From Bin87 sp034423595 (GTDB lineage: Bacteria; Chloroflexota; Dehalococcoidia; Lucifugimonadales; UBA3495), in assembly GCA_965207025.1 (NCBI GenBank), contig OZ242258.1, positions 1,364,001 through 1,428,000 on the forward strand: a DNA stretch of 64,000 nt. The letters are read 5' to 3'. The notes under the pieces are model-generated. The model did not search any database, was not told the DNA's origin, and was given only the letters and a program-made list of their open reading frames with translations. The translations under genes and the position numbers were made by a program. Numbering within the stretch: position 1 is the stretch's first letter; the number at the start of each line of letters is the position of its first letter. Of the stretch, positions 44,377 through 51,948 are shown in pieces.

Positions 44377-45280
44377 CGGCCTTGCGAGGGCCGTAGGGTC
44401 CGCGCTTGCTCGGCTTGGGCTGATTGGCGTTCACCAGGTCCACCAGCCAGGCCATATCATACACCCGCTCGGTCAATCCCGCTGCCATCGCCGGCGTCGT
44501 CTTGTAACCGCCCGCCCGCTTGTTCAACGTGGTATGCGGACGGCAGAAGTTGTAATGCACGAAGTACAGGGCGAGCATATGGCAGTGGTTTTCCAGTTTC
44601 TTGCTGAAAGCGTTGGTCAACCTGGTGAACCGCCGCATCCCCATCCGCATGGTGAGGTTCTGCCGCTCAACGTATGACGTGCTTATGGCGTCCCAATCGG
44701 GATTGCCGGTGATTTTCTCCCGGCGCGACCCGACCCACTCGACGGGCGAGTACCGCCGCTGGTCTTCCGTTGGCGACGGCCCGTAGAGTTTGATGAGCTG
44801 GGCATAGTCCACGTCGCCGCCGAACGCGCCTTCCACGCCTTCCAGATACGACTTCAGGCCATCGGTGGTGATCTGGACACGGTTTGCCAGCCGTTCCCGC
44901 ATATCGTCCATAATCTCAATGGCCGCGTCGGAATCCCGGCCAGGGCTGACGTGCCAGGACACAATCAACTTGCTGTCCGCGTCGATGCCCGTCCAGGTCC
45001 AAACGTCGCCGGCCTCGGCGGGAGCAGCCTTTGCGTACTCAACGTTCTTCTCTTTGGCGTAGCAGAAACTCCAAACCTCGTCACACTGGACTTTGCGGCT
45101 GGGAACGTCGCGGACTGCCTGGTCGTGGAACGCGGCGCAGGCTTCGCCGGCGGACACCAGCAGTTTGGTGACGGTGTTGATGGACACGCCGGTTACGCGG
45201 CTGATGGAGCGCATGGACGAACCTTCCACCAGGAGGTTGAGGATCTGCGCCTGTTTGTCGTTTGACAGTCGATTTACCAT
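44363..45280 (-). CDS. IS1-family-like DDE transposase
   Basis: 305 residues from ATG 45280. N-terminal helix-turn-helix (NLLVEGSSMRSISRVTGVSI), then the DDE core: CDEVWSFCYAKEKNV (first Asp), TTDGLKSYLEGV (second Asp), YVERQNLTMR (Glu), and HYNFCRPHTTL. A C-terminal basic tail follows. Matches what are usually called IS1 family transposases of the longer, non-coli type. Apparently intact. It should act on the 23-bp ends that bound the whole 4.3-kb element. Confidence 0.87.
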   Translation of the reverse strand: MVNRLSNDKQAQILNLLVEGSSMRSISRVTGVSINTVTKLLVSAGEACAAFHDQAVRDVPSRKVQCDEVWSFCYAKEKNVEYAKAAPAEAGDVWTWTGIDADSKLIVSWHVSPGRDSDAAIEIMDDMRERLANRVQITTDGLKSYLEGVEGAFGGDVDYAQLIKLYGPSPTEDQRRYSPVEWVGSRREKITGNPDWDAISTSYVERQNLTMRMGMRRFTRLTNAFSKKLENHCHMLALYFVHYNFCRPHTTLNKRAGGYKTTPAMAAGLTERVYDMAWLVDLVNANQPKPSKRGPYGPRKAANSK

Positions 45281-45326
45281 GCCCGAATTGTAGGGCAAAC
45301 CCACTTATCTGTCAAGCAAAAGTTCA

Positions 45327-46970
45327 CTACGAAATTAGCAATTCAGCCTGGTCTCTCACCCGGCCGCCCTGGGGCCGGTAGCCGTACAGCGGCAGATCAG
45401 GCCGTTGGTCGGCCAACAGTTCCTCCACACTCAAACCCTGGATTACGGGGTAGGTTCCGCTGTCGTCACGGAATGTCGCCTTTGGCCGCTGATTCTCAAC
45501 TGTCCGCATATAGCGGTTGAAGCACACCATCACGCCGGCCGTCGCTTCGTACTTGTCCACCGTAGCCTTGAGCGCCTTCACCGAGTCGGCCGTGACCCGG
45601 CCGCCCTTGACCTGGACGATGGCGAACTCCGCTTTTGGCTTGCGGCCCATGCGGAACGGGTAGAACTTCAACACCCCGTCCACGCCGCCATCCGCGCCCG
45701 GCGTACCAGGGTCGTGGAACATCCCCTCCGCTCCGATTGCGCCGCATACCCACTTTTCAAACTCAAACTTGTCCCGCTCCGCCAATTCCTCGGCGTCGGC
45801 CACGTTGACCGGAACGCCGCGCACCAGCACGTCGTCAGTAGTGAGCTGTGGGAAGTTGCCCAGAATGCGATTGCGCATCAACCCGACTGAGAAGGCCGAT
45901 ATATCCACGCCGACCCACCGGCGCCCCAACTGTTCGGCAGCGTGTACCGCCGTCCCGCATCCGCAGAAAGGATCAAGCACCAGGTCGCCGGGGTTGCTGC
46001 TGGCCTTGATTATCCGCTCCAGCAACGCCAACGGTTTCTGAGTCGGGTAGCCGAGACGCTCCGGCGTTACAGTGGGGTTTTCCAACTTGTTGACGTCAGT
46101 CCATAGGTTCGGCGGCGCTTGGCCTTTGTTAGTGTCCAGGTAACGCTTAAACGCGGGTACGCCGCTCCGTTTTTTGGGCAGATACACCAATCCCTGCTCT
46201 TCCAGTTCAAGCATTCGCTTTTCGGGGTAACGCCACGGGCCGGGATGCCCGTGAAAGTCATAGTAGTAACCGCCGCCGGTCAAACTCTTGGCGGTCAAAT
46301 CCCCTACTCTGAACGCTCCCCGTTCGTCTTTGTACCGATACGCCTTATCGACATAATCCGGGTCTAGCGGCACGCGAACGGCGTCCTTATTGATGGCCTG
46401 TCCGTAGAACAGCAGAATGTCGCAAATCCGGCCCCAGGTTTTGCTGTCATTGTGGCTGCTGTTTCGCTTCCATACGATTTGCTGGTGAAACGGGGAATGC
46501 CCGAAGATGGCGTCCATCAACAGTTTGAGGTAGTGGCTTGCCGTGTCGTCGCAGTGCAGGTAGATCGATCCCGCCGGCGACAGTGCCCGCCGCATGGCCA
46601 GCAGCCGCACCGCCATGTTGACCAGGTACGCCGCAAGGCTGGATTGACCGGCCTTCGCGCCGCGCTCCAATGCCTGCGCTAAACGGACTATATCGGCCAG
46701 ATAGCGGGACTGCGGGCCGCCGGACAGTTCCCGCAGCAGGTCGTCTTCCCGTGCGCCCCACGTCCAGGTGTCGGTAAACGCCTCGACCGGGCGGGCGTCT
46801 TTGTCCTTGCCGGCGAAGGGCAGATTGTAGATGCTCTTGGAATTGAACGGCGGGTCCAGGTAAATCAGGTCAACGCTGCCCGTCGGCAACGCCAGTTCGT
46901 CATTGAGAACGTTCAGGCAATCATCGCTGTACAGTAAGCGATTGATGCCCTCAAGGTCGGGGGGGGGGGC
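45327..46970 (-). pseudogene. DNA (N4/N6) methyltransferase with Mrr-like nuclease domain, 5' end disrupted by IS4-family element
   Basis: The main part of a passenger gene. From 46958 the frame reads DLEGINRLLYSDDCLNVLNDE...LPTGSVDLIYLDPPFNSK: motif IV DPPF comes before motif I FCGCGT, the beta-class order. Beyond ~residue 370 the region GADGGVDGVL...AIVQVKGGRV has the D-...-QVK core of Mrr-type nucleases. The start codon and first ~17 residues are now 1.3 kb away, across the inserted element, whose end puts TAA in frame just before the C tract. TTG 46889 could start a shorter protein lacking about 40 residues including part of the cofactor region. Without the insertion the frame is continuous (560 residues). 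Confidence 0.8.
46962..46970. repeat. Left target duplication of IS4-family element (GGGGGGGGC)
   Basis: Nine bases repeated at 48303-48311. Nine is usual for IS4-family elements; a poly-G target makes the exact edge slightly ambiguous. Confidence 0.7.
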
Positions 46971-48302
46971 TTAGAGGGGTAGGTATAGGCTTTTACGGGG
47001 GCGCATGATGGGTAATCTCCAAGCCTGTTTTGGGTTCGGGCCAGGGTTCTGGGAGCAGCCATACGCGGCTCCAGAGCCTGCCCCTGAGCGTCAAGCGCCG
47101 AAGCCAGTCGATGCCGTGGCGGATCACGCTGACGGTACGCGCCGGACGGGTCCAAGGGTCCCGATGATTGGGAGCCAGAGTCTTGGGCGGCGCCCGCAGG
47201 TTGCCTGGGGCGATGCCACGATCGTTGGCGTCCTCCACCCGGGTGCCGTAGGCGAGGGCCAGCAGTGTTGCCACCGAGAGCACCAGCCAGTGTCGGGAGA
47301 TGCGGGTGGGGTCGGTTCTTCTGGTCTTGTCCCACTTCCAGCCCAGGCTCTTGAGGGCCTTGAAGCCCAGCTCGATCCAGAAGCGCAGGGCGTACCAACT
47401 CACCCCGACCTCCTCCGGAGGCAGGTCGGTGAGGATGATCCAGGGTTCCTCCTGCTCGACGTACCAGACCACCAGCAGGGTGCAACGGCGCTGGGCGGCG
47501 GGAGGACCGAAGGCGGTGCCCCGGCCGATCCAGGCGGTGTCGGGGCGGGAAACAAAGGCGCGGGCGGGCAAGCGCTTGCCGCCGTCGGCGCAGAAGGTGA
47601 TGTTCTTCCTATAGCGCATACAGGGGTACCAGCCCTGGGTGCATATCTGCTGCCACAGCTTGGGACTGGAGATGCCCCGGTCGCAGAGCACGATGACGGT
47701 CATTTCGGGTGGAATCGCCGGGGCCAGTTCCTTGAGCAGTTCCACCGTGGGGTCCATCCAGGAGCCTTTCTGAGTGGCGGGGTGGATATGCCAGGCCACG
47801 GGTATGGCGCAACTGCGGTACACCACGCTGATGACGATGGCGGTGGTCTGGTCGCCCTTGAGCGTGGGGTCGATGGCCAGGGCCAGGCGGTCGGAGTGCC
47901 ACCAGGCCAGGACCCATTTGAGCAGTGGCGCGAAGCAGAGAGTAACGTCCAGTTGAGTCTGGCAGGGGCTGGTCCGGTCGCTGCCGTCGTAGAGCCACTC
48001 CCGGAGATACTGGCGCAGGTTGTTCCACTTGCGCCAGGGAGAGAGGGCGGAGGCCACGGCGTTCTGGCAGGCGCTGCCGGCCAGGATGGCCCCGCAAACC
48101 CACAGCGCCAAGCCGGTCAATTGTGGCTGAGATAGGTGAGGTAAATGCGTTTCAATAGCTTGCTGAATCTGATAGGTTTCTCGGGGAAGGCGCATCGAGG
48201 GTCTCCGGTATCTGGGGGTGTGATGACACCAGAATGCCGGATGCCCGTGCGCCTTTCCAAGTTACGCGCCAGGCCAATTTCGGCCCATACCTACCCCTCT
48301 AA
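46971..48302. mobile_element. IS4-family insertion sequence (1,332 bp) nested in the methyltransferase gene
   Basis: Terminal inverted repeats TTAGAGGGGTAGGTATAGGC (46971-46990) and TTAGAGGGGTAGGTATGGGC (48302-48283, minus strand) differ at one base in 20. It contains one intact transposase and is flanked by GGGGGGGGC. It is inserted in the C11 tract of the passenger methyltransferase. Confidence 0.85.
46993..48195 (-). CDS. IS4-family transposase
   Basis: 400 residues. DDE core: LALAIDPTLKGD (first Asp), VIVLCDRGISS (second Asp) and YALRFWIELGFKALK, which exactly matches the IS4 signature Y-x2-R-x3-E-x6-K. ATG 48195. Apparently intact, so the insertion may be fairly recent. Confidence 0.9.
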   Translation of the reverse strand: MRLPRETYQIQQAIETHLPHLSQPQLTGLALWVCGAILAGSACQNAVASALSPWRKWNNLRQYLREWLYDGSDRTSPCQTQLDVTLCFAPLLKWVLAWWHSDRLALAIDPTLKGDQTTAIVISVVYRSCAIPVAWHIHPATQKGSWMDPTVELLKELAPAIPPEMTVIVLCDRGISSPKLWQQICTQGWYPCMRYRKNITFCADGGKRLPARAFVSRPDTAWIGRGTAFGPPAAQRRCTLLVVWYVEQEEPWIILTDLPPEEVGVSWYALRFWIELGFKALKSLGWKWDKTRRTDPTRISRHWLVLSVATLLALAYGTRVEDANDRGIAPGNLRAPPKTLAPNHRDPWTRPARTVSVIRHGIDWLRRLTLRGRLWSRVWLLPEPWPEPKTGLEITHHAPP

Positions 48303-48353
48303 GGGGGGGGCTGAATCAGCAGCGGCTACGCTGCTATGTGCGGCGGGCATCAT
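48303..48353 (-). pseudogene. Displaced 5' end of the methyltransferase gene
   Basis: Reads ATG-ATG-CCC-GCC... from 48353, giving MMPAAHSSVAAADSAP up to the C tract. Its start overlaps the KGG-protein stop (ATGA-type coupling). Joined to 46958 through 11 C's, the frame continues without a stop. Confidence 0.75.
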
Positions 48354-48604
48354 GCCGCCTCGGAATCGGTGTTGCTCCCCCACCTGGCCGCCGCGCCCTG
48401 GGCGGCTATCTCCGCCCGTCGCTCCGCCGTCAGCGCGTCAGCTCTGGCCTTGCCGCCCTTTTTGCCGGCGGAGCGTTTCGGCCCGGTATCCTGCGGCTCC
48501 GTTGTCAGTTCTTCCTCGATCTCGCCCGTCGCTATCTTGGCGACCATGACGGCGGCTCCGATGACATCCGCCGGGCGTTTTTCGCCTCTCGGTCCGGTAG
48601 GCAT
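48350..48604 (-). CDS. KGG-motif small basic protein (passenger)
   Basis: 84 residues from ATG 48604 (AGGAGG 7 bases upstream). Contains AGKKGGKARADALTAERRAEIA and AAARW, the widespread KGG/histone-like motif that appears in small DNA-associated or stress proteins. Its stop overlaps the original methyltransferase start, so the two were a translation-coupled pair. Function in the element is unknown. Confidence 0.7.
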   Translation of the reverse strand: MPTGPRGEKRPADVIGAAVMVAKIATGEIEEELTTEPQDTGPKRSAGKKGGKARADALTAERRAEIAAQGAAARWGSNTDSEAA

Positions 48605-48670
48605 AATCGACCTCCTATTGCAGCCAACCCCCTTATACTGCAAAGGTATTGACAAACGCAAGCATTGGTT

Positions 48671-48693
48671 CAATTTCAAACTGAGACACTACC
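48671..48693 (-). repeat. Right terminal inverted repeat
   Basis: Reads outward-in as GGTAGTGTCTCAGTTTGAAA..., partner of 44354-44376; TSD TGGCCGTT follows at 48694-48701. Confidence 0.88.
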
Positions 48694-48701
48694 TGGCCGT
48701 T
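48694..48701. repeat. Right target-site duplication of the transposon
   Basis: TGGCCGTT, identical to 44346-44353, 17 bases after the minE stop. Confidence 0.88.
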
Positions 48702-48717
48702 GGCAAACTTGAAACGG

Positions 48718-48975
48718 TCAGCTTCGGCTCTGCAACTTCACCCTGGACACCAGAAAAACTTCATCCCCATCCCGTTGCAGACCGAATTCCGTAAACTCCG
48801 GCGCCACCGGCAGATGCTCTTTGATGGTGAACAGCATGGTGTCCCGCAGTTGCGAAAGCTGAGGCGCCGAAACCTCCATCCGGTCCCGACCGATTGCTGA
48901 CCGCACCCGTTCCCTGGCTACTTGCCTGGAACTGCCTTTGCGTGGGGCGCGTTGTTTGCGGAAGAGATTAAACAT
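48718..48975 (-). CDS. minE: Cell division topological specificity factor MinE
   Basis: 85 residues. N-terminal membrane-targeting part MFNLFRKQ, MinD-stimulating segment with RERVRSAIGRDR, then the MinE dimerisation domain LSQLRDTMLFTIKEHLPV. It overlaps the minD stop by 8 bases. Works with MinD and MinC to keep FtsZ away from the poles. The transposon lies just behind its stop. Confidence 0.92.
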   Translation of the reverse strand: MFNLFRKQRAPRKGSSRQVARERVRSAIGRDRMEVSAPQLSQLRDTMLFTIKEHLPVAPEFTEFGLQRDGDEVFLVSRVKLQSRS

Positions 48976-49792
48976 GAGCAGACGCTCTGCGATTGATGCC
49001 CATCAGGGTGCGAACTTTATCCATGATGGACGTTGGCTGTTCCTCGACCGGATCAATCATTGGCAGATATTCGCCGTCAATACGGGCAGCGATGCGGACG
49101 AACTCGCGACCCGAGGGCGACTGTGCATCGTAAACGACGGGCGTTCCGTTGTTGGTGGAAGTGATGACCTTGTCATCGGCGGGCACCAACCCGATGGCCT
49201 CCACTGCCAGCATATCGAGCACGTCGGACGAGTCCAGCATGTCGCCCTGTCGCACCATTTCGGGCTTGATGCGGTTGATAATCAGCCTCGCCGAACGGAT
49301 GTCGCTGGCGTGGAGCAGCCCGATTACCCGGTCGGCATCCCGTATTGCCGACACCTCCGGCGTGGTAACCACCAGCGCTTCCTGAGCCGCGGCAATCGCG
49401 TTGCGAAATCCCTGCTCGATTCCCGCGGGGCAATCCACTATCACGTAGTCAAAATCCGACTGCAAACGCTGGCAGAGCTCGATCAACTGCCGGGCATTGA
49501 TGCAGTCTTTATCCCGGGTTTGCGCCGCTGCTATAAGGTACAGCTCTCCGGCATGCTTGTCCTTGATCAAAGCCTGTTCAATCCTACAGCGCTCTTCCAC
49601 CACGTCCACCAGGTCGTAAACGATGCGGTTCTCCAGACCCATAACCACGTCCAGGTTCCGCAACCCAATGTCGGTGTCGATCACTACGACCCGGTTGGAA
49701 CGCAGGGCCAGAGCCGTACCCACGTTGGCCGTGGCGGTAGTCTTTCCCACGCCTCCTTTTCCGGAAGTCATAACGATGGTCTTACCGCTCAT
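48968..49792 (-). CDS. minD: Septum site-determining ATPase MinD
   Basis: 274 residues from ATG 49792 (GGAGG 8 bases upstream). Deviant Walker A SGKGGVGKTT, switch DTDIGLRNLDVVMGLENRIVYD, VDCPAGIEQGF, and a C-terminal amphipathic helix (SIMDKVRTLMGI) for membrane binding. Overlaps minC and minE. Confidence 0.96.
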   Translation of the reverse strand: MSGKTIVMTSGKGGVGKTTATANVGTALALRSNRVVVIDTDIGLRNLDVVMGLENRIVYDLVDVVEERCRIEQALIKDKHAGELYLIAAAQTRDKDCINARQLIELCQRLQSDFDYVIVDCPAGIEQGFRNAIAAAQEALVVTTPEVSAIRDADRVIGLLHASDIRSARLIINRIKPEMVRQGDMLDSSDVLDMLAVEAIGLVPADDKVITSTNNGTPVVYDAQSPSGREFVRIAARIDGEYLPMIDPVEEQPTSIMDKVRTLMGINRRASAHV

Positions 49793-50639
49793 TGGGATTT
49801 CCTCCATGGTCAATGAAATGGTTTTTCAGGTATGGGGAAACGTGGACGGAGCGATTGCGTATCCGGGCAATGATCGGGCTGTCACCGGCGTCCGCAAGTA
49901 GGCGGTCTCCACCGGACTTTACGGCCTCCGGATCACACCGATAATCGGCGATTCGCAACTGCGGGCCGGATGACGACATCGCCAGTATGACTGCGGTGGC
50001 GTCCCCGCCCGCGCCGGCGTGGGCCAGACCACGAAGCTTCCCAAAAACCAGGATGTCGCCATGGGCGATGATCTGGGCTCCCGGATTAACGTTACCGACA
50101 ACGACCACGTTGCCCGGAAAGCGGCTTACCTCTCCGGCTCGCCAGGTGCCCCGTACGACGTCAGCCGTCACACTGCTGCAATCAATGACAGGAACGCCTG
50201 AGCCAGCCATGCCTTCCCGGCCTTCACTCTCTTCCACTTGGGGGATCGTATTCCGACCCGTATCCACCCGGTCACTGCCCGGGATGTTTTTCCCGTTTAT
50301 CCGATCCGATATTCCAGCCTGAGACTCAATGAGGTGGTCGATGCGGTTGCGCTCCGATTCCAAGACATTCGGATCACACCAGAATTTCTGGACGGCGAGA
50401 CCGGATTCCGAATCGATCACCTTGCGGATTAGTTCCTGTTCGTCGTGGGATAGTATCCTTTTCCCAATATCTACGATCACCTGACCTTCAGAGTAGAGAT
50501 TCCGTTCTCTGCCCAGGTATTCGCGCAACGTCCGACAGGCAACCCTGATTGGCGCGCTGTCGTCAATGGTTATGTTGACCAGCCCGCCGCGGCCTGAAAT
50601 TCTCACCAATTCGCGCGTGTCGGTATCGGAGTCCACCAT
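49782..50639 (-). CDS. minC: Septum inhibitor MinC
   Basis: 285 residues. N-terminal FtsZ-inhibitory domain and C-terminal beta-helix with GTWRAGEVSRFPGNVVVVGNVNPGAQIIAHGDILVFGKLRGLAHAG (the MinC_C signature, residues about 170-215). Starts ATG 50639 or 50651; neither has a clear SD. Overlaps minD. First of the min set; transcribed in the same direction as the thiolase gene upstream. Confidence 0.9.
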   Translation of the reverse strand: MVDSDTDTRELVRISGRGGLVNITIDDSAPIRVACRTLREYLGRERNLYSEGQVIVDIGKRILSHDEQELIRKVIDSESGLAVQKFWCDPNVLESERNRIDHLIESQAGISDRINGKNIPGSDRVDTGRNTIPQVEESEGREGMAGSGVPVIDCSSVTADVVRGTWRAGEVSRFPGNVVVVGNVNPGAQIIAHGDILVFGKLRGLAHAGAGGDATAVILAMSSSGPQLRIADYRCDPEAVKSGGDRLLADAGDSPIIARIRNRSVHVSPYLKNHFIDHGGNPNER

Positions 50640-50728
50640 GATTGGGGACATTAATATCAATAACGGGCTGCGCCATGCCCTCAGCGGCGCTTACGCATTT
50701 CTGTCAAATTCCAAAAAATAAACAACAC

Positions 50729-51901
50729 CTAATCGGGGCGCCCGAACACCGCCACCGAGCAGGTAAACGAACCGGGCCGGCCGCCGAGATTGTGGGTGAT
50801 GCCGAGGTCGGCCTTCTGCAATTGCCGTCCGCCGGCTTTCCCTTGCATCTGCTTGTACACCTCGTAGATCATGCGAATCCCGCTGGCGCCGATGGGATGG
50901 CCGAAACACTTGAGGCCGCCATCGGTGTTGACCGGCAGGTCTCCCTCCAGCGAGAAGGCTCCGTCCGCCACATCGGCGCTGGCCTGCCCGCGTGGACTGA
51001 ATCCGAGATCCTCCATGATGATCAGCTCGGTGATGGTGAAGCAGTCGTGCACCATGGCCATGTCGATTTCGGCGCGGGGGTCGGTGATGCCCGCCTCTTC
51101 ATAGGCCGCCTGGCTGGCGCGAACCGTCTCCGGGAAATGGGTGAAGTCCCAATCATTGCGCAGCACGCCGAACGCGCCGACCGCGAGTCCCAATCCCTTG
51201 ACCAGTATGTAGTCATTTCGCAGTGTCCGTGCGATTTCGGGGGTGGTGATGATGGCCGCCGCCGCGCCGTCGCTGACTCCGCAGCAATCGTAGAGGCCGA
51301 GAGGCCAGGCGATCATTGGGGCGTTGATGATCTGCTCTTCGCTCACCTCACGCTGGAAGTGCGCTTTGGAGTTCAACGTGCCGTTGTGGTGGTTTTTCGA
51401 CGCGATCTGCGCCAGCGTTCGCTTTCCATCGTCGTAGTCGATGTCGTAGTGATGGAAGTATCGCGTCGCGGCCATGGCGAACTGGGACGGGGGCGGCGTA
51501 GGCGGCTCCACGTCTGCACCCGGCCCGGCGGCGATGGCGAGGCCGGAGAACCCGCTGTCCTTCAACTTCTCCACGCCCATAGCCAGCACGATGTCGTACA
51601 CGCCGGCGGCCACGGCGTAACAGGCGTTGCGAAAGGCGTCGGTAGCAGTGGCGCAGGCGTTCTCCACCCGGGTGATCGGGATGTAATCCAGCTTCAGCGC
51701 CTCGGCCAGGGGTTGGCCGGTTCGGAAGCTGCTCACCGTGCCCAGCCACGCCGCCTGGATGTCGTTGGCATCCAGTCCTGCGTCTTCGTAAGCCTCGTAT
51801 GCCGCTTCCACCATCAGGTCGGCCGCCGAGGCGTCCCACCGCTCACCGAAGCGGGTGCAGCCCATACCGACGACGGCCACCCGGTCGCGTATTCCGCTCA
51901 T
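50729..51901 (-). CDS. Thiolase-family acetyl-CoA acetyltransferase
   Basis: 390 residues from ATG 51901 (GAGGAGG 6 bases upstream). SCP-x-like thiolase: VAVVGMGCTRFGERWD, catalytic Cys in ENACATATDAF, His in GGLKCFGHPIGASGIRM. Together with the HMGCS-like/OB protein 47 bases upstream it probably acts in acyl-CoA or side-chain cleavage, as such pairs do in degradation clusters. Exact substrate unknown. Confidence 0.87.
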   Translation of the reverse strand: MSGIRDRVAVVGMGCTRFGERWDASAADLMVEAAYEAYEDAGLDANDIQAAWLGTVSSFRTGQPLAEALKLDYIPITRVENACATATDAFRNACYAVAAGVYDIVLAMGVEKLKDSGFSGLAIAAGPGADVEPPTPPPSQFAMAATRYFHHYDIDYDDGKRTLAQIASKNHHNGTLNSKAHFQREVSEEQIINAPMIAWPLGLYDCCGVSDGAAAAIITTPEIARTLRNDYILVKGLGLAVGAFGVLRNDWDFTHFPETVRASQAAYEEAGITDPRAEIDMAMVHDCFTITELIIMEDLGFSPRGQASADVADGAFSLEGDLPVNTDGGLKCFGHPIGASGIRMIYEVYKQMQGKAGGRQLQKADLGITHNLGGRPGSFTCSVAVFGRPD

Positions 51902-51917
51902 TATCATCCTCCTCTTC

Positions 51918-51946
51918 GTAGGGCCAGGTCTGAAACCTGCCCCTAC
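51918..51946. repeat. Dispersed palindrome variant GTAGGGCCAGGT...CCTGCCCCTAC
   Basis: A variant of the GTAGGGGCGGGT family, between the thiolase and the HMGCS-like gene. Confidence 0.65.
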
Positions 51947-51948
51947 CG

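Larger units (their letters stand above)
44354..48693. mobile_element. IS1-family-type transposon with passenger genes (4,340 bp)
   Basis: Bounded by 23-bp terminal inverted repeats, GGTAGTGTCTCACTTTGAAT... (44354-44376) and the matching right end (48671-48693), with two mismatches, and flanked by an 8-bp duplication TGGCCGTT. Contents: DDE transposase, a DNA methyltransferase/nuclease gene broken by an inserted IS4-family element, and a KGG-motif protein. The insertion lies in the gap between the MFS gene and minE and disrupts neither. Confidence 0.88.

Noticed and set aside
47005..48135. 376-residue open frame antisense to the IS4 transposase
   Set aside because: The transposase has the IS4 Y-R-E-K signature; the opposite frame is Gly/Ala/Pro-rich noise.
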